Origin: Sipunculus nudus
Taxonomy: Eukaryota > Annelida > Sipuncula > Golfingiida > Sipunculidae
Direction: 5' to 3'
Length of the DNA stretch: 64,000 nt
Assembly: GCA_026874595.1 (NCBI GenBank)
Contig: CM049311.1
Location: 5,183,676-5,247,675, forward strand
The translations under genes and the position numbers were made by a program. Shown one piece after another: positions 25,102-36,609 of this stretch (its first letter is position 1; every line of letters starts with the position of its first letter). A model generated the notes under the pieces. That model ran no database searches, was not told the DNA's origin, and saw only the letters and a list, made by a program, of their open reading frames with translations.

Positions 25102-26704
25102 CAGGGTTGGGTTTTAGGCTGCCCAAAACCTGTTTTTGGCAGGGCAAAGCCTAAAACCTGCCTTTAACTGCCTAAAATAGGTTATAACCTGCCTTAAACT
25201 GCCTTTTAACTGCCTAAAACCTTACTTACCCTAACCTATGACTTGCAGTTAACTGCATTAAACTATGTTTTATTGTTACACAGCTAAATGGATTACAGAA
25301 ATATGCTCAACAAATTTAAAGTTAGGAACACTTTATTCAAACTCAAGAAATAAACCATGATACAAACAAAACCAACAAATGAATATAACACTACTTCAGG
25401 TTTTCCAAATGACAGTTTAGGCTTGTATCCCAAAATCATATTCTGAGGTCTCCCACCTCCATTACTGCCAATTTATAAATGAATGCTAATACGGTAAGCT
25501 TATAACCAGATTCTTTGATTGGCTTTTTGATCACAAGGGATTAAATTTTGTGATATATGCGAAAGTTTTTCCCCAATTGAAAAAGTTTTTCCATTTACAC
25601 TGATGAAAAGTCCTTTATACTGTAGTCTCACTGACATAACATGTATGTTTGAATGCCTGTAGCTTCAAATGACAAAAAGCAAAAGATTGATTTTAAAAAT
25701 AATAAGAGATCTTTTATGCTAGCCATAAACTAAAATATGATATTATCTTTTACATTATCTGATAATTAACAAGATTTCCACGAGTTGTTTATTTCCTTAG
25801 CTAGGTCATCCATTGTCAAATTTTTAGATTTTGTGCACATACTTATTGTCTATATAACGATGGAAATGCTATGTTAACTGTATGATTAGATTGTGAAAAT
25901 GAACCCTCATGAAACACTATAATTAGTATAAAACTGAAAATAATGCTAAAATATATTGCAGTGAATATGTTGCCAACAACAGAATATTCATAATCACTTT
26001 TTGGCCATGTAAGGCCTGAGAAACCCACATGTCATGGTCAGGGGCCCTGACTGCATCACTCAGTAAAAAGTTTGACTCATGAACAATTTTCAGGGCAAGG
26101 ACTTTGATTGCATCATTCTAGTCATGTATTAAAGTAACATGAACATCTACTAGTACACAGTAGTAGGACTTATGACCATTGGGTCTTATTACCCCATCAC
26201 CCTGATAAATAGTAATTAACCAGTCTAACCTGCCCCCCCCCCCATTCCCCCCCCCCCTTCCCTGATACCCTGCCTTACACTAAGTAACAGGAGGCAAACT
26301 GAAGGCTCTATTACATCATTCCAGGTAGCAGAGCACTCATTAGGAAACCCAAGGGGTCCTGATAATGACATTACATTGGCCAAAGAAACTATGTGCCACA
26401 CAAACATGGTCTCATGCTCAAGAAACCTATACAGGCTCTTTGAAGACTGCATGATGCCAGCCAACAGGAAATCATGCATTACTTGTAATACCTGAAACCT
26501 TCCAGAAGCCCAGCAAAGCTTTGTGACTGCATCACCCCAGCCAGTTTGGTAGTTTTGTAGATCTTTATGTAAAAATTTAAACAAATATGGGTTTTAGGCA
26601 CTTTTGGTGCCTAAAACCTGCCCAAAACCTGTTTTAGGCGGGGCAATTATAACCAGGTAAAAACCTATGGTTAAAACCTTCCTGCCTAAAACTTGCCAAC
26701 CCTG
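25102..26704 (+). mobile_element. hAT-type non-autonomous DNA transposon
   Basis: A 1603-bp insertion within the 93-bp satellite. It is flanked by a perfect 8-bp duplication ATTTCAAT (25094-25101 and 26705-26712). The ends are imperfect inverted repeats: CAGGGTTGGGTTTTAGGC at the left, and the complement of GCCTAAAACTTGCCAACCCTG at the right. The subterminal regions are rich in CTAAAACCTGCC motifs (25105-25250 and 26585-26700). An 8-bp duplication with CAGGG termini is diagnostic of the hAT superfamily. No hAT transposase peptide was seen, so it depended on a partner in trans. Confidence 0.92.
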
Positions 26705-26765
26705 ATTTCAATGGTTACTTTTAATTAAGAGCAGCAAGGCTCAATGTTTTTATTGAGAAGCATTC
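26705..26765 (+). repeat. 93-bp satellite, right remainder
   Basis: It resumes exactly at the duplicated target and continues the interrupted unit (GGTTACTTTTAATTAAGAGC, AGCAAGGCTCAATG), then ends. Confidence 0.9.
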
Positions 26766-28320
26766 TCTAGCTGCAAAAAAAATCAGCTGTACCCATCACG
26801 TGCATGTTTTATTATCTTATTTAGTTCATATACTTTACTAGTAAACCTTATCCATGATATAAATCGTAACAGCTAAATCTGAATGCTATTTTCACAACCT
26901 GGTGTGGCAACAGGATAAGTGGCTTCAGTAAAATATGTCACCATTTTTAATGGCTATTTTGTCATTTTCAAATGTGTTTGTATGAGCCATGAAGCAGTTG
27001 ATCCTGAGGTGCTGCTGTGTATGTAAACAACAGATTACTTGTGTCAGACCCACAGACATACTATTAACGTGCATTATTTGGCCTGTTGAGCACCTGGGGC
27101 CCAAAGAGGTTGGGTGAAGGACTAATTTCTTAGATCTAAAGTGTTTCGTGACAGCCATATGTCAGTATATCTTTACCCAACTAGATTTATAATCTTTAAG
27201 TGAAACTAAAAGCAAAATGGAGTGACAAAACAAGGCATATTTTGTGGTAGCCCAATTTTAATTGGACTCAATATTATTCGGCGCTGCCAAATATTGAGTC
27301 TGATAGCTTTACAGTGAGAGTTTCTACAATATAAGCCACAGACTACACACCATCCAATGCCCTTGTATTGTGACCAGTGTCAACAGCAGGGTGGGGCAGG
27401 TAATACTCCTTATTATCCGGGTGGGCAATAAGCCTTAAAACTATCATGCGGCTTTTAATGGGCAATATGATTTTTTTCTAGAAGCATTCTTTTCAATCTC
27501 AGAATAGCTGCATAAAATTCATATAGTCAAAAAAAAGAGGAAAAACTACAGTGATTGTCCATGAAATAAGTTTAAGACCAACAGATGAGCATCAACAATA
27601 TTAATGAAGAAGCACACACACAAGAAATTGTGTCATGCACCAATGCTATTATGATACATTATGCATTATGTTCAAACTGTTTTATACAAACTGCTACCAG
27701 TCCAGTTCAGAATGTCCACTAAAGACATGATAGCAGGTCACAAGCTTTGCAGCACATTGTACTCAAGGTTGATTGCGAATCTTGTTTTGTATATGTAGCC
27801 AAAATTAGAGAATAAACATTCTACAGCACAGAACTGGCTGGCATACAGAGAAGATTGGATGCGTATGACACTAGCACTGCGGTGTCACTGTGGCTTCACC
27901 TGTGTGGTAACTATACATGTACTGCCAATCAGCTGACACTTGGCAGCCAGTAACCATCTTGTGTCAACCGGTTAGCCATTTTTTTACATACCAATAAGTA
28001 ATCCATCCACTTTCAATCTTTCATTGATACAAAGAAAATTATTTCAAAATCATTAAATAATACAAGATAGATTCAGATAGAAATATAATTGAAATAATCC
28101 GAGTTACAATGTACGATAGGTTTATACTCCATCTTATAGACTCCTGATTTTTTTAATTATTATTATTACTGCTATATATCATCAATATCAGTTATATATT
28201 ATATATATTTATATAGTTATATATATTTTAAAGCCAACAAGTAAACTGATCACAGTATTTCCCAAGCTGGTACAAGAAATTTTGAGTTCAGTCAGTTGCC
28301 ATTTGATAATATATTGTCCA
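26766..28320. other. Intergenic, no gene seen; contains a stem-loop at 27265-27300
   Basis: No exon-like frames. The perfect 11-bp inverted repeat GACTCAATATT / AATATTGAGTC (27265-27275 and 27290-27300) with a 14-base loop is the only structure noticed. AT-rich low-complexity sequence lies at 28190-28230. Confidence 0.5.
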
Positions 28321-29721
28321 TAAAACCTGTAAAACCCATGAAACCTGGGTTTACCCAGTAAAACCCACGACTACAGGCCGGTGAGACGCAGATTTTTGGG
28401 ACGTAGGCCGCCGGGACGTACCCACTGAAGCGTATCCCGATAGGACGTATTGTTAAAATAAGAGTACATGTATCACTTGTCTAACTTTAGACGTACAAAA
28501 ACAAAAAGACTAAGTAATAATAGTTAATTATACTTTCGTTAGTAAACCCTCTCTTGGGTCACTTTGGGAAATCATTAAGCTCTGTGATCTATGCAACATA
28601 CGTCAAATCAGCACACGTTAATGCCTAGTATATCTGTGTTATCCATTATTACTATATTACACTCATGCACTAATATCGTTGTGTTCCTTAACTGAAGTTT
28701 GACAAAATATTTAGTAATTTTATTGTTAATTAGAGCATTATTTTGGCTTAAAGTACGACCATCCCTCAATAGTGATAAACTCCGGGTATGGTTAACCCAT
28801 CAGCGTTCTCCAATTTATTGGCCTAACCAGAGGTTCAAATGACTGATAATTACAGGTTTAACGTGTAACATCTTACTTTATTTTCCATATTCCTGTTATA
28901 ATTTTCACTATTATAAGTATGTATATCATGTCGTGAGAACATATTAAGTCTGCTCAAACATGAACGAACTGCTCACCAGAGACCAGCGAAGCCGCAGTAT
29001 AAACTAGAGAAACCATTCACCCGACGTGGCCACTCGTACAGTTAAAAGGATGAACCTTTAATTAACGGACGAAAAATGTCGATCAAAGGTTTCTGGATGA
29101 TGAATCATTTATATTGATCTCTTACACGCACTTAATGTATTAAGGAAAGAATAAATATTCACATATTTTGATTATATTCGACTTCTGACAGGACCACATT
29201 CCGAATAAAAGACATTATAAATAGACAACAATTTTATGAGAAAAAATAACTTTATAGAATGAAAAATTAGGTTGGTTGTTATTTTGTTAACATGAAATAC
29301 TACCTGTGCGTAGTATTCAGTTAGTATCATCCGCACTGGCGCAAGTACGATCGGTGGCGGGTGACCTATTTTTGAACAAATTAAGTGCCGCGGTTGGTGT
29401 AGACAATAAAACTATCCTGAAAAGGATTTCTCTCCAAATTGTATGTGTATATTTAATTTCTCGTGTGTGTCTGCATGTTTAAATCGCAGTGTTAAAAACT
29501 ATCCTGCTGATTGAAGATTCCTCTTCAAATTGTGTGCGTGTTTTTTTTTTTATTTCACGGGTCAGTCTATGTGTTGAAACCGCTGAATATAGTGAATGAC
29601 GAATAACAATTATACCTTTGAGTTCCTACTAACCGCTAATTGAGGCCATAAAGAACCGCTAATGAACACCCATCTTCCATCAACCAACCGTAAACTTAAT
29701 GTAAAACCAGAAGACAAAAAT

Positions 29722-29727
29722 AAATGA

Positions 29728-29767
<40 letters not shown>

Positions 29768-30181
29768 GTTATGTAACGAAGGGAAGAATGAAGGAAAGAC
29801 TGAAAGACAAAAGAAAGAAAGAAAGAAAGACTAAAAGAAAATTGAATGAAAGACCGGAGGAAGAAAGACAGAAGTAAAGAATATGTAACGAAGAAAGAAT
29901 GAAGGATATACGGAAAGACTGACAGAAAGAAAAACTGAAAGAAAGACTGAAAGAAAGAAAAAAAAGAAGAACTGAAAGAAAGACCGGAAGAGGAAAGAAA
30001 GACTGAAAGAAAGAAAGACAGAAAGAAAGAAACATGTATCGAAGGGAAGGAAGAAGGAAAGACTGAAAGAAAGATAGAAAGACTGAAAGAAAGAAAAGCT
30101 GAAAGAGAAATGATTTAAAGAAAGAAAGAAGGACTGAAAGAAAGAAAGAAAGACTGAAAGAAAGAAAGAAAGAAAGACTGA

Positions 30182-30213
<32 letters not shown>

Positions 30214-30480
30214 CTGAAAGAAAGAATGAAAGAAAGAAAACAAAAAGACTGAAAGAAAGAATGAAAGAAAGAAAAAAAGAAAGAAAGAAAGAATCATGTT
30301 ACGAATGGAAGGATGAAGGAAAGACTGAAAGAAAGAAAGACTGAAAGAAAGGCTGAAAGAAAGAAAGACTGAAAGAAAAAAGAAAGACTGAAAGAAAGAA
30401 TGAAAGACTGAAAGAAAGAATGAAAGACTGAAAAAAAGAAAGAAAGAAAGACTGAAAGAAAGAATCAGGTAACGAAGGGA
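29722..30480. repeat. (GAAA)n / GAAAGACT microsatellite array
   Basis: About 750 bp of purine-only GAAA repeats with regular GACT interruptions, plus recurrent punctuation by GTAACGAAGGGAAGAAWGAA (about 29773, 29886, 30035, 30299 and 30468). This indicates a higher-order unit rather than a plain tetranucleotide. Confidence 0.93.
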
Positions 30481-30617
30481 AGAAAGAAGGATTGAAGGAG
30501 CGAAGAAGGAAGGGAATTATAATTAATGACATAATTAATGTTTGTGGCTTACTACTGATTGACTCCAGATGAACTAACAGACTCAGCTGTGGTGACGATC
30601 ATAGGTGTTACTCAGGA

Positions 30618-30940
30618 GGGTTCGTTTAGCGTAGTTTAAGTCATAAAAAATACACTTATAAAAGAGAGACGTATCTAGGCAGGATGTATACACGCAGGGT
30701 TCGTTTAGCGTAGTTTTAGCCATAAAAAATACACTTATGAAATAGAGCCGTAGACGGGCAGAAAGTATATATACACGCAGGGTTCGTTTAGCGTAGTTTT
30801 AGTCATAAAAAAAAACACTTATGAAAGAGAGACGTAGACGGGCAGAAAGTATACACGCAGGGTTCGTTTAGCGTAGTTTTAGTCATAAAAATACACTTTT
30901 GAAAGAGAGACGTAGACGGGCAGGAGGTAAACACGCCGGG
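30618..30940 (+). repeat. ~81-bp tandem repeat, four copies
   Basis: Units start at 30618, 30697, 30780 and 30860 with GGGTTCGTTTAGCGTAGTTT, continue with CATAAAAAATACACTTATGA, and end with AGACGGGCAGAAAGTATACA. The fourth unit degrades into the right arm of the surrounding element. Confidence 0.92.
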
Positions 30941-31156
30941 TCCCGCAGCACGACACGCCTTATTGGTGACGGGGCGATGTTTATGGAGTGCGTCCTACCG
31001 GCCACTCGTCATTGTTTATATAGTGCGTCCTGCCGCCCTGCGTTTGATCGCACGGACCGTTGGGACGTACGTCTTATCGGGATGCGTCTCACCGGGTGCA
31101 CACCAAACCCACTGGGCTGGGTTTTATGCTTAAAACCTGGGTTTTGCCCAACCCTG

Positions 31157-31858
31157 GGACTCAACAGGTGTTTATTACCATGTGCCAGCGCGTCTTTCTT
31201 CAGAGCTGGGTCCCTGGATACAAAATGTAACCACATGCTTGTCGTGATCATGAGTTGCAATTCCTAACACAAGTTATATACGTTGTGGACGAGTGGACCA
31301 GTAATGTATCTGCAGGCGCCCACTCAAACTAGGAGCAGAATAACCAAAAACAAGTCTTATATGATGCACGTAATACACCAAAAAAAAGTCAAACTTGGCT
31401 TTAATAAATATCATAAAACACTACTTGAGTGGGTACTTGGAAACTCCCTTGAATCCTCCATCATTGTGGACATAAACGGAGGACCTGTATATTGGAATTA
31501 GCACTATAAGTGACAAGATAATATGATAGACATGTCTGGTATTCTAGGTACTTATCATAAATACTCACTGTGTTATATGAAGATGTTATTTAGCCACCAA
31601 AATTTCATATACTATTTGGTCTTTTCACTGCAGTAAATTATCCAGTCTGCCGGTTCAGAATTTTTGGGTTTTTCCTTTCATTATGTGCAACCCTGGTTGG
31701 GGGTCACGCTACAGATTCTTTCCCTTATGTAGCGTGCATGACTGAGTCGGGGCCCGGCTCATTCATGGTACAAAACAAACAAAATTCTAACTGTCAATCA
31801 CTTGAGTCAGTGAGGCATCCAGTGAGGTCTTCAAGGGTGCCCATCCGACTGTTCGTCT
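31157..31858. other. Intergenic, nothing recognised
   Basis: No gene or element was assigned. A short inverted repeat CACGCTAC / GTAGCGTG (about 31706-31735) is present. Confidence 0.4.
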
Positions 31859-32056
31859 CTGTACTGCCAACCAGACCACTATATGTGATGCATATAGTCA
31901 TCTTCTATATATCAGTGCATAGCCAGCAACACCATACCAGCTAATTAGATGGATAGCTGTATAAACAGATTTATATATAACCCACCGGGCCATTATCTGA
32001 TTATATGTGCAGTAGAGTAATTACTGGGGTGATAGGGTGTATATACCTTGGACAAT

Positions 32057-32310
32057 TATCAGTATCCACATAACACTTACCTTTAATGAGTTTATCATTT
32101 TATATATAACTGTAACCTTTGCTTATAAATATTAAATACACTATGTATAGCCAAACCATAATAGTTAGTAAATATTTAAATTTTTATCAGTATCCACATA
32201 ACACTTACCTTTAATGAGTTTATCATTTTATATATAGCTGTAACCTTTGCTTATAAATATTAAATACACTATGTATAGCCAAACCATAATAGTTAGTAAA
32301 TATTTAAATA
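32057..32310 (+). repeat. 128-bp tandem duplication
   Basis: 32057-32184 and 32185-32310 are nearly identical, both starting TATCAGTATCCACATAACAC. The very low divergence indicates a recent event. Confidence 0.95.
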
Positions 32311-33004
32311 TTATGAGTTATTTGTTATTAGTACAACAGCCTTGTGCCACTGGGTGTGGCTTATTACCTTTCCTTGTCAGGATATAACAGTAAACTTTAC
32401 ATTTTATGCAACAGTAACCTTTGGTGAGAAGACTGTCTGAAAGAGAGTCAGTTGTCATACTCAGTGAACACAGTACATGAAATAGTTCAGTTACAGTAAA
32501 TTAAAGAAAGCATTATATATTTTTTTATAAATCATTAATATTATTTCATATAAATCATAAAACTACTTTAAATATACAATAAGTACAATAATTTGTATAA
32601 ACCACATTATCCACACAATACTTATTATCAGCTAGTTACTATTAACCAGATATTATCAGCGATTCTCTCCAAAAGATGACAAATAGTTCCAGCAATAACT
32701 TGATAAATCAAATCACTATTTAATATAATGCATCAGCAAATTAATGAAGCTGATCAACAGATCAGGTACTAGATCCAACAAATGGCATCAATTTAATAAC
32801 ATTTTATTTAACATATTAATAATACAGTTTAAATATATAAAGGGGGTAAACAGTTACTTATTTTTGCACCACTCACTGGAGTGATATAAAATTTGTTTTT
32901 ATTCAAACAAAAAGAAAACATATTATACATATAACATACCACATATAACATAAATAACAAAATACATTCACAGGATGAAGAACAAGAAATAAAGACTTTT
33001 TATT

Positions 33005-33336
33005 CACTTTAATGTAGTATTTTTTTACTGACTTTGGATCAGTGGTATAAACACTTATTTCTAATGAATAAAAGATACAGCTTGCTATATATGATTAAAT
33101 GCAACACTAATATCGTAGCGGTACACAGATTAAACAGGCCCCCACTCGATTATATAGCTATTCATCCATTCACTTTAATGTAGTATTTTTTTACTGACTT
33201 TGGATCAGTGGTATAAACACTTATTTCTAATGAATAAAAGATACAGCTTGCTATATATGATTAAATGCAACACTAATATTGTAGCGGTACACAGATTAAA
33301 CAGGCCCCCACTCGATTATATAGCTATTCATCCAAT
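33005..33336 (+). repeat. 166-bp tandem duplication
   Basis: 33005-33170 and 33171-33336 are nearly identical, starting CACTTTAATGTAGTATTTTT. Each unit includes a piece of the element's right inverted repeat (GATTATATAGCTATTCATCC). Confidence 0.95.
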
Positions 33337-33511
33337 TAGCCCTGGTTAGATGGTAACTGGTATGATGCGGTTGGCTGTGCACTGAAGGCTAGTGCATAGA
33401 GGGCGACTAGTGTACTAATAGCTAATCATATTTTAGCTATACATCACATACAGTGGTCTGGTTGGCAGTACACACTGCCAACCAGACCAGTAGTGATTTA
33501 GACCCTGTTCT

Positions 33512-33537
33512 CCCCCCCCCCCCCCCCCCCCCCCCCC
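33512..33537. repeat. Poly-C tract
   Basis: About 26 consecutive C. It is a likely assembly or length-uncertainty site. Confidence 0.95.
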
Positions 33538-34479
33538 GGATTTAAAATTAATAGTGTCCTCGGCTCAGGTTTTTCATTAAAATTCTACCTGTTTCAATAT
33601 CAACATTTTGATTTAATGTATACTTTTATGAGTGAACTGACCTTTCATTTAGTCTTAGAAGCTGGAAGAACTCGGTGCCGGACTCTCTCCAGAGCTGTGG
33701 TGTATCCACTGGGGGCTAATTCGGGCCAGTGAGTTAAGTGATGAGTGATTAGCCGTGTTTACAATCGTGGAAATTTTGGGGGAAGACCCTAAGTGTCAAG
33801 GAATATATCGCTTCCAGGATTTAATTAACACCCGAAAGCCATAAGGATAAACATTTACCAAATTTATATAAAACGCATTAATAAAACGTATCATAATATT
33901 TTATACTTATTCTGTGAGGTAAAAATAGTACAAACAATTGAGATATAATCTCATCTTTATAAATGTTATATATTTATTAATATTTGTTAATATACATGTA
34001 CCAGCTATCATTGGCATATTTATCAACTGGAAATGCACTTTTTATCTATAGAATACACCAATCATTACTTTTTTTTTTAAAATAAGAAAAGCTTTGAAAA
34101 TCAGTAAATGGAAATGAGATTAATTTTACACTGCTTAATTGGGTAATTACATGGAAAATAATGGTGTTTTATTTCATTTATTTTTTAGATTACAATTTAA
34201 ACAGGATGCGTATTTTTGTTTCGTTGTTCACTACAAACTGAATAAACTGAAGGATGATGAACCCGCTATTTTATATCGAGATGTTGCACGATTACCCTCC
34301 TACAGAGAAGATAAAAAAAAAATAAAAAATAATGGTGGTCGAGGGGCCTGAGAGAATCCCCCCCCCCCCTTAAGGATACTGTCGTACGGGTGGGACACAT
34401 GAATTCTTCAATGCATACAGCTAATGTAACGTGTTTATCTCTTTGATTTATTTTCAACTATTTTGTATTATCTTTTACT

Positions 34480-34693
34480 TTTTTATAATTTTCTAAAATG
34501 GAACTATCCTGGAATATTTCAAGTTTATGTTTACACAGTTTTTATTTTCTATTACACCAAGCACGCTTGACATGCGCAGTGACTGCAAATTATCAATCAG
34601 GTGTCGCCTTCCTTTGTTCCGACGGCGTCACGAAAGTTGTTTTTCAGTTGTTTTCTACACTTCTTGGACTTTTAATTGCTTAAGGTTATAAAA
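34480..34693 (+). promoter_or_regulatory. Probable promoter / 5'UTR region of LSD1
   Basis: The 200 bp before the LSD1 ATG becomes richer in CG dinucleotides than the flanks. It contains CATGCGCAGT (34571-34580), half of an NRF1-type palindrome, and GGCGTCACG (about 34625), a CRE/ATF-like half site. No TATA box is seen at a sensible distance; the TATAAAA that abuts the ATG is too close. This fits a TATA-less housekeeping promoter. The transcription start is not determined. Confidence 0.5.
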
Positions 34694-34825
34694 ATGCCGG
34701 GCGGAAAAGGAAAGGAAGCAGACTCAAGTGGCGATGAGCTGAAAAAACACTCCAGTCCGGACGATGCGGACAGCCAAGACGAAACCGCCGACAACTCTCG
34801 GAGAAGTCGACGGAAAAAGCCGAGG
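34694..34825 (+). CDS. KDM1A: Lysine-specific histone demethylase 1A (LSD1), exon 1 with start codon
   Basis: The gene encodes the FAD-dependent amine oxidase that removes mono- and dimethyl marks from histone H3 Lys4 in CoREST/NuRD-type nuclear complexes. Exon 1 encodes MPGGKGKEADSSGDELKKHS, an acidic, disordered stretch, and a basic patch (RRSRRKKPR) in the position of the N-terminal nuclear localisation signal of vertebrate LSD1. The ATG is the first in frame after a non-coding leader, and the donor is AGG|GTGAGG. With the ten downstream exons the frame runs unbroken for 421 codons (34694-34825, 47559-47730, 53471-53604, 54276-54354, 55029-55121, 55863-55969, 57301-57382, 57872-57966, 58593-58735, 62479-62569, 63851-63985). 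The catalytic C-terminal half, including the active-site Lys region, is outside the window. Confidence 0.93.
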
Positions 34826-36609
34826 GTGAGGATAATTTATTCCTATACAAAAGGCATGATATCTAGAAAACATCAGTTTTCACAAGGGTTAGGGCGTTAG
34901 AAGCGACAATATTCGGTAAGCAATGTTTGTTTGTTGTGTTATATGTGCTGTCATGTGTTTGCTGGATAGAGATAAACAACTGGAGCCAATGGGTCCTTTA
35001 TTATCGCTCATTCTTGTTGCCAAGCTGTCACTGACAGTTTGAACTAACATTTGACAGATGGTCATGCGTTTAAGGGATGATCCAGAATGCCGTTGGTTGG
35101 GTATTAAGCCCCCCTGAAAGGGTATTAATGATGCAGCTAGTGAAATTATCACTTTTATCTGCTTGTTTGTGCAATACAAATAGGTCTGTGACTTCAATTT
35201 ATATATCAGCTTTGCCTTGGTGCAAGGCTGAGAATTACACACCAGGTGACCCGGGCTCCATACTCAGCCTTGAGTATGTTCTTACGAAATATTGTAGCGG
35301 TCCTTCTGATGTATCAGAAGGAAAGAATAAAAGAGTAATTAAGAATAAGATGCAGCTTAAACTATGTTCACTCTACCTATATATCCTTTATATATCAGTT
35401 TCCATACATGTGGAGTCTCCTGTTTATGTTATATATGATATAACAGCATTTTATCATGAAGAGAAGAGCAGAAGACCATCACTGACACAGCCATGTTGCT
35501 GAGGCATGAACTCTGGTCACCCATGACCTGACCTGTGACCTGACCTCTGGTGTACCAGAGTAATTTATTGCTAATAAATCTATTTAAAAAATCTTATTTC
35601 ATGAATAATACTTATGAGTAAATGATAATATATGGCTTCAATAAGTCCTTTATAAGTTTATGGCTATATCATTTAAGGTTTTAACAAATTTGCCTATGGA
35701 AGTTATGGAAACAATATTTACTATAATTTATTTGGAACAATAATCAGAGGACAACTTTTCTCATATCAGTAAGGTCAAGGACAGGGTCATGTGACAAAAG
35801 ATAAACATGACCGCATGGCAGGCTGAAAAAAACCACAGGAGTTGAAATCTGAACAATTTCCTTATAAGGGCACTTCTACATAATTTATTTTTACTCCAGA
35901 ACAGTTTATTAGCCACTATTGGTAAGAAATTTGCTAAATTGCCTCCATTTTCTCTGTTTATTTTGCAAATATCCCAATATACCCCTGCTACGCTTTTCCA
36001 TAAGAGGATCCCCATAACTGAAATCTCATTTCAGTTATGAACCCATAACAAATATCAGCTATGGAGGGATTATTGAACAAATGAGACACTGAATCAGTAA
36101 AAGAAACTGCCAAAATATAGGTACTACTGAATAATAGTACTGTAAAACGCAGGCTTCAGCCCAACAATTATAGGATATGCATGAAGTCATACTGCTGCTT
36201 GCATCTTAATTTTGCCACTTATTTTTATCTGCCACTTTAACTCTCCTCCACTACATAAATCCCAAATATTATAATGTCAGTCCGTATACACTCATAGTCA
36301 TAACCTCGTCGAGACAGTGCAGTGTGATCATACAGTGGCCTAGCCATGACAACATGACACTCAGGCCTTTGGAAAAAAACTGATAGCGCCTGGAGTCATG
36401 ATGGCAGTCACAACAGAACGCCCATTCTAAGGGTCGGATCAAAATATTTGCTGTCTGGTATTATTTGGCATCACAGGCTTATATAGTCGTATTATATGTG
36501 CTAAATATCGAAGAAAAAATGTTGTTACACAAAAACAATTACAATTATTACCTCCTTTCATCACTGTGGCACCGATTCACGTGAAGCGGTACTTCTCATT
36601 CAAAACTAA
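34826..36609 (+). other. Start of LSD1 intron 1
   Basis: No coding sequence. CACCAGGTGACCCGGGCTCCATACTCAG at about 35240-35267 resembles the tRNA-related part of the SINE at 48190, but too weakly to annotate. Confidence 0.5.

Larger units (their letters stand above)
28321..31156. mobile_element. Candidate 2.8 kb terminal-inverted-repeat element
   Basis: The left part (28321-28460) and the complement of the right part (31020-31156) share motifs in the same order: AAAACCCA, then CCGGTGAGACGCA, then TCCCGATARGACGTA. The right terminus reads outward as CAGGGTTGGGCAAAACCCAG, similar to the hAT element ends. Both flanks are rich in the CGGGACGTAC-type hexamer motif, unlike the surroundings. The left boundary and the target duplication could not be fixed. 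The interior contains the GAAA array and the 81-bp tandem repeat. Confidence 0.5.
31859..33473. mobile_element. 1.6 kb terminal-inverted-repeat element
   Basis: The left end TGTACTGCCAACCAGACCAC (31859) is matched by the complement of the right end (33453-33473). The similarity continues inward for about 150 bp as gapped blocks (TATGTGATG, AGTGCATAG/AGTGCACAG, CATACCAG, TAATTRGATGRATAGCT). It has no coding capacity. It contains two independent direct duplications (128 bp and 166 bp). CTGCCAACCAGACCAG occurs again immediately outside the right end (33475-33490). The superfamily is undetermined. Confidence 0.8.

Noticed and set aside
26225-26584. 119-residue minus-strand frame inside the hAT element as a transposase remnant
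   Set aside because: No hAT transposase motif is visible, and the C-terminal part is a G-rich translation of the poly-C tract.
29769-30532. Minus-strand frames rich in Phe/Ser/Leu
   Set aside because: They are direct translations of the (GAAA)n array; no real protein composition.
27264-31164. GGACTCAA at 27264 and 31157 as an 8-bp target duplication of a 3.9-kb hAT element
   Set aside because: The sequence after the left copy does not begin with the CAGGG terminus; the match is probably chance.
31009-31267. Overlapping frames on both strands in the right arm of the 28-31 kb element
   Set aside because: Open because the arm is CG-rich; no recognisable domain and no splice context.
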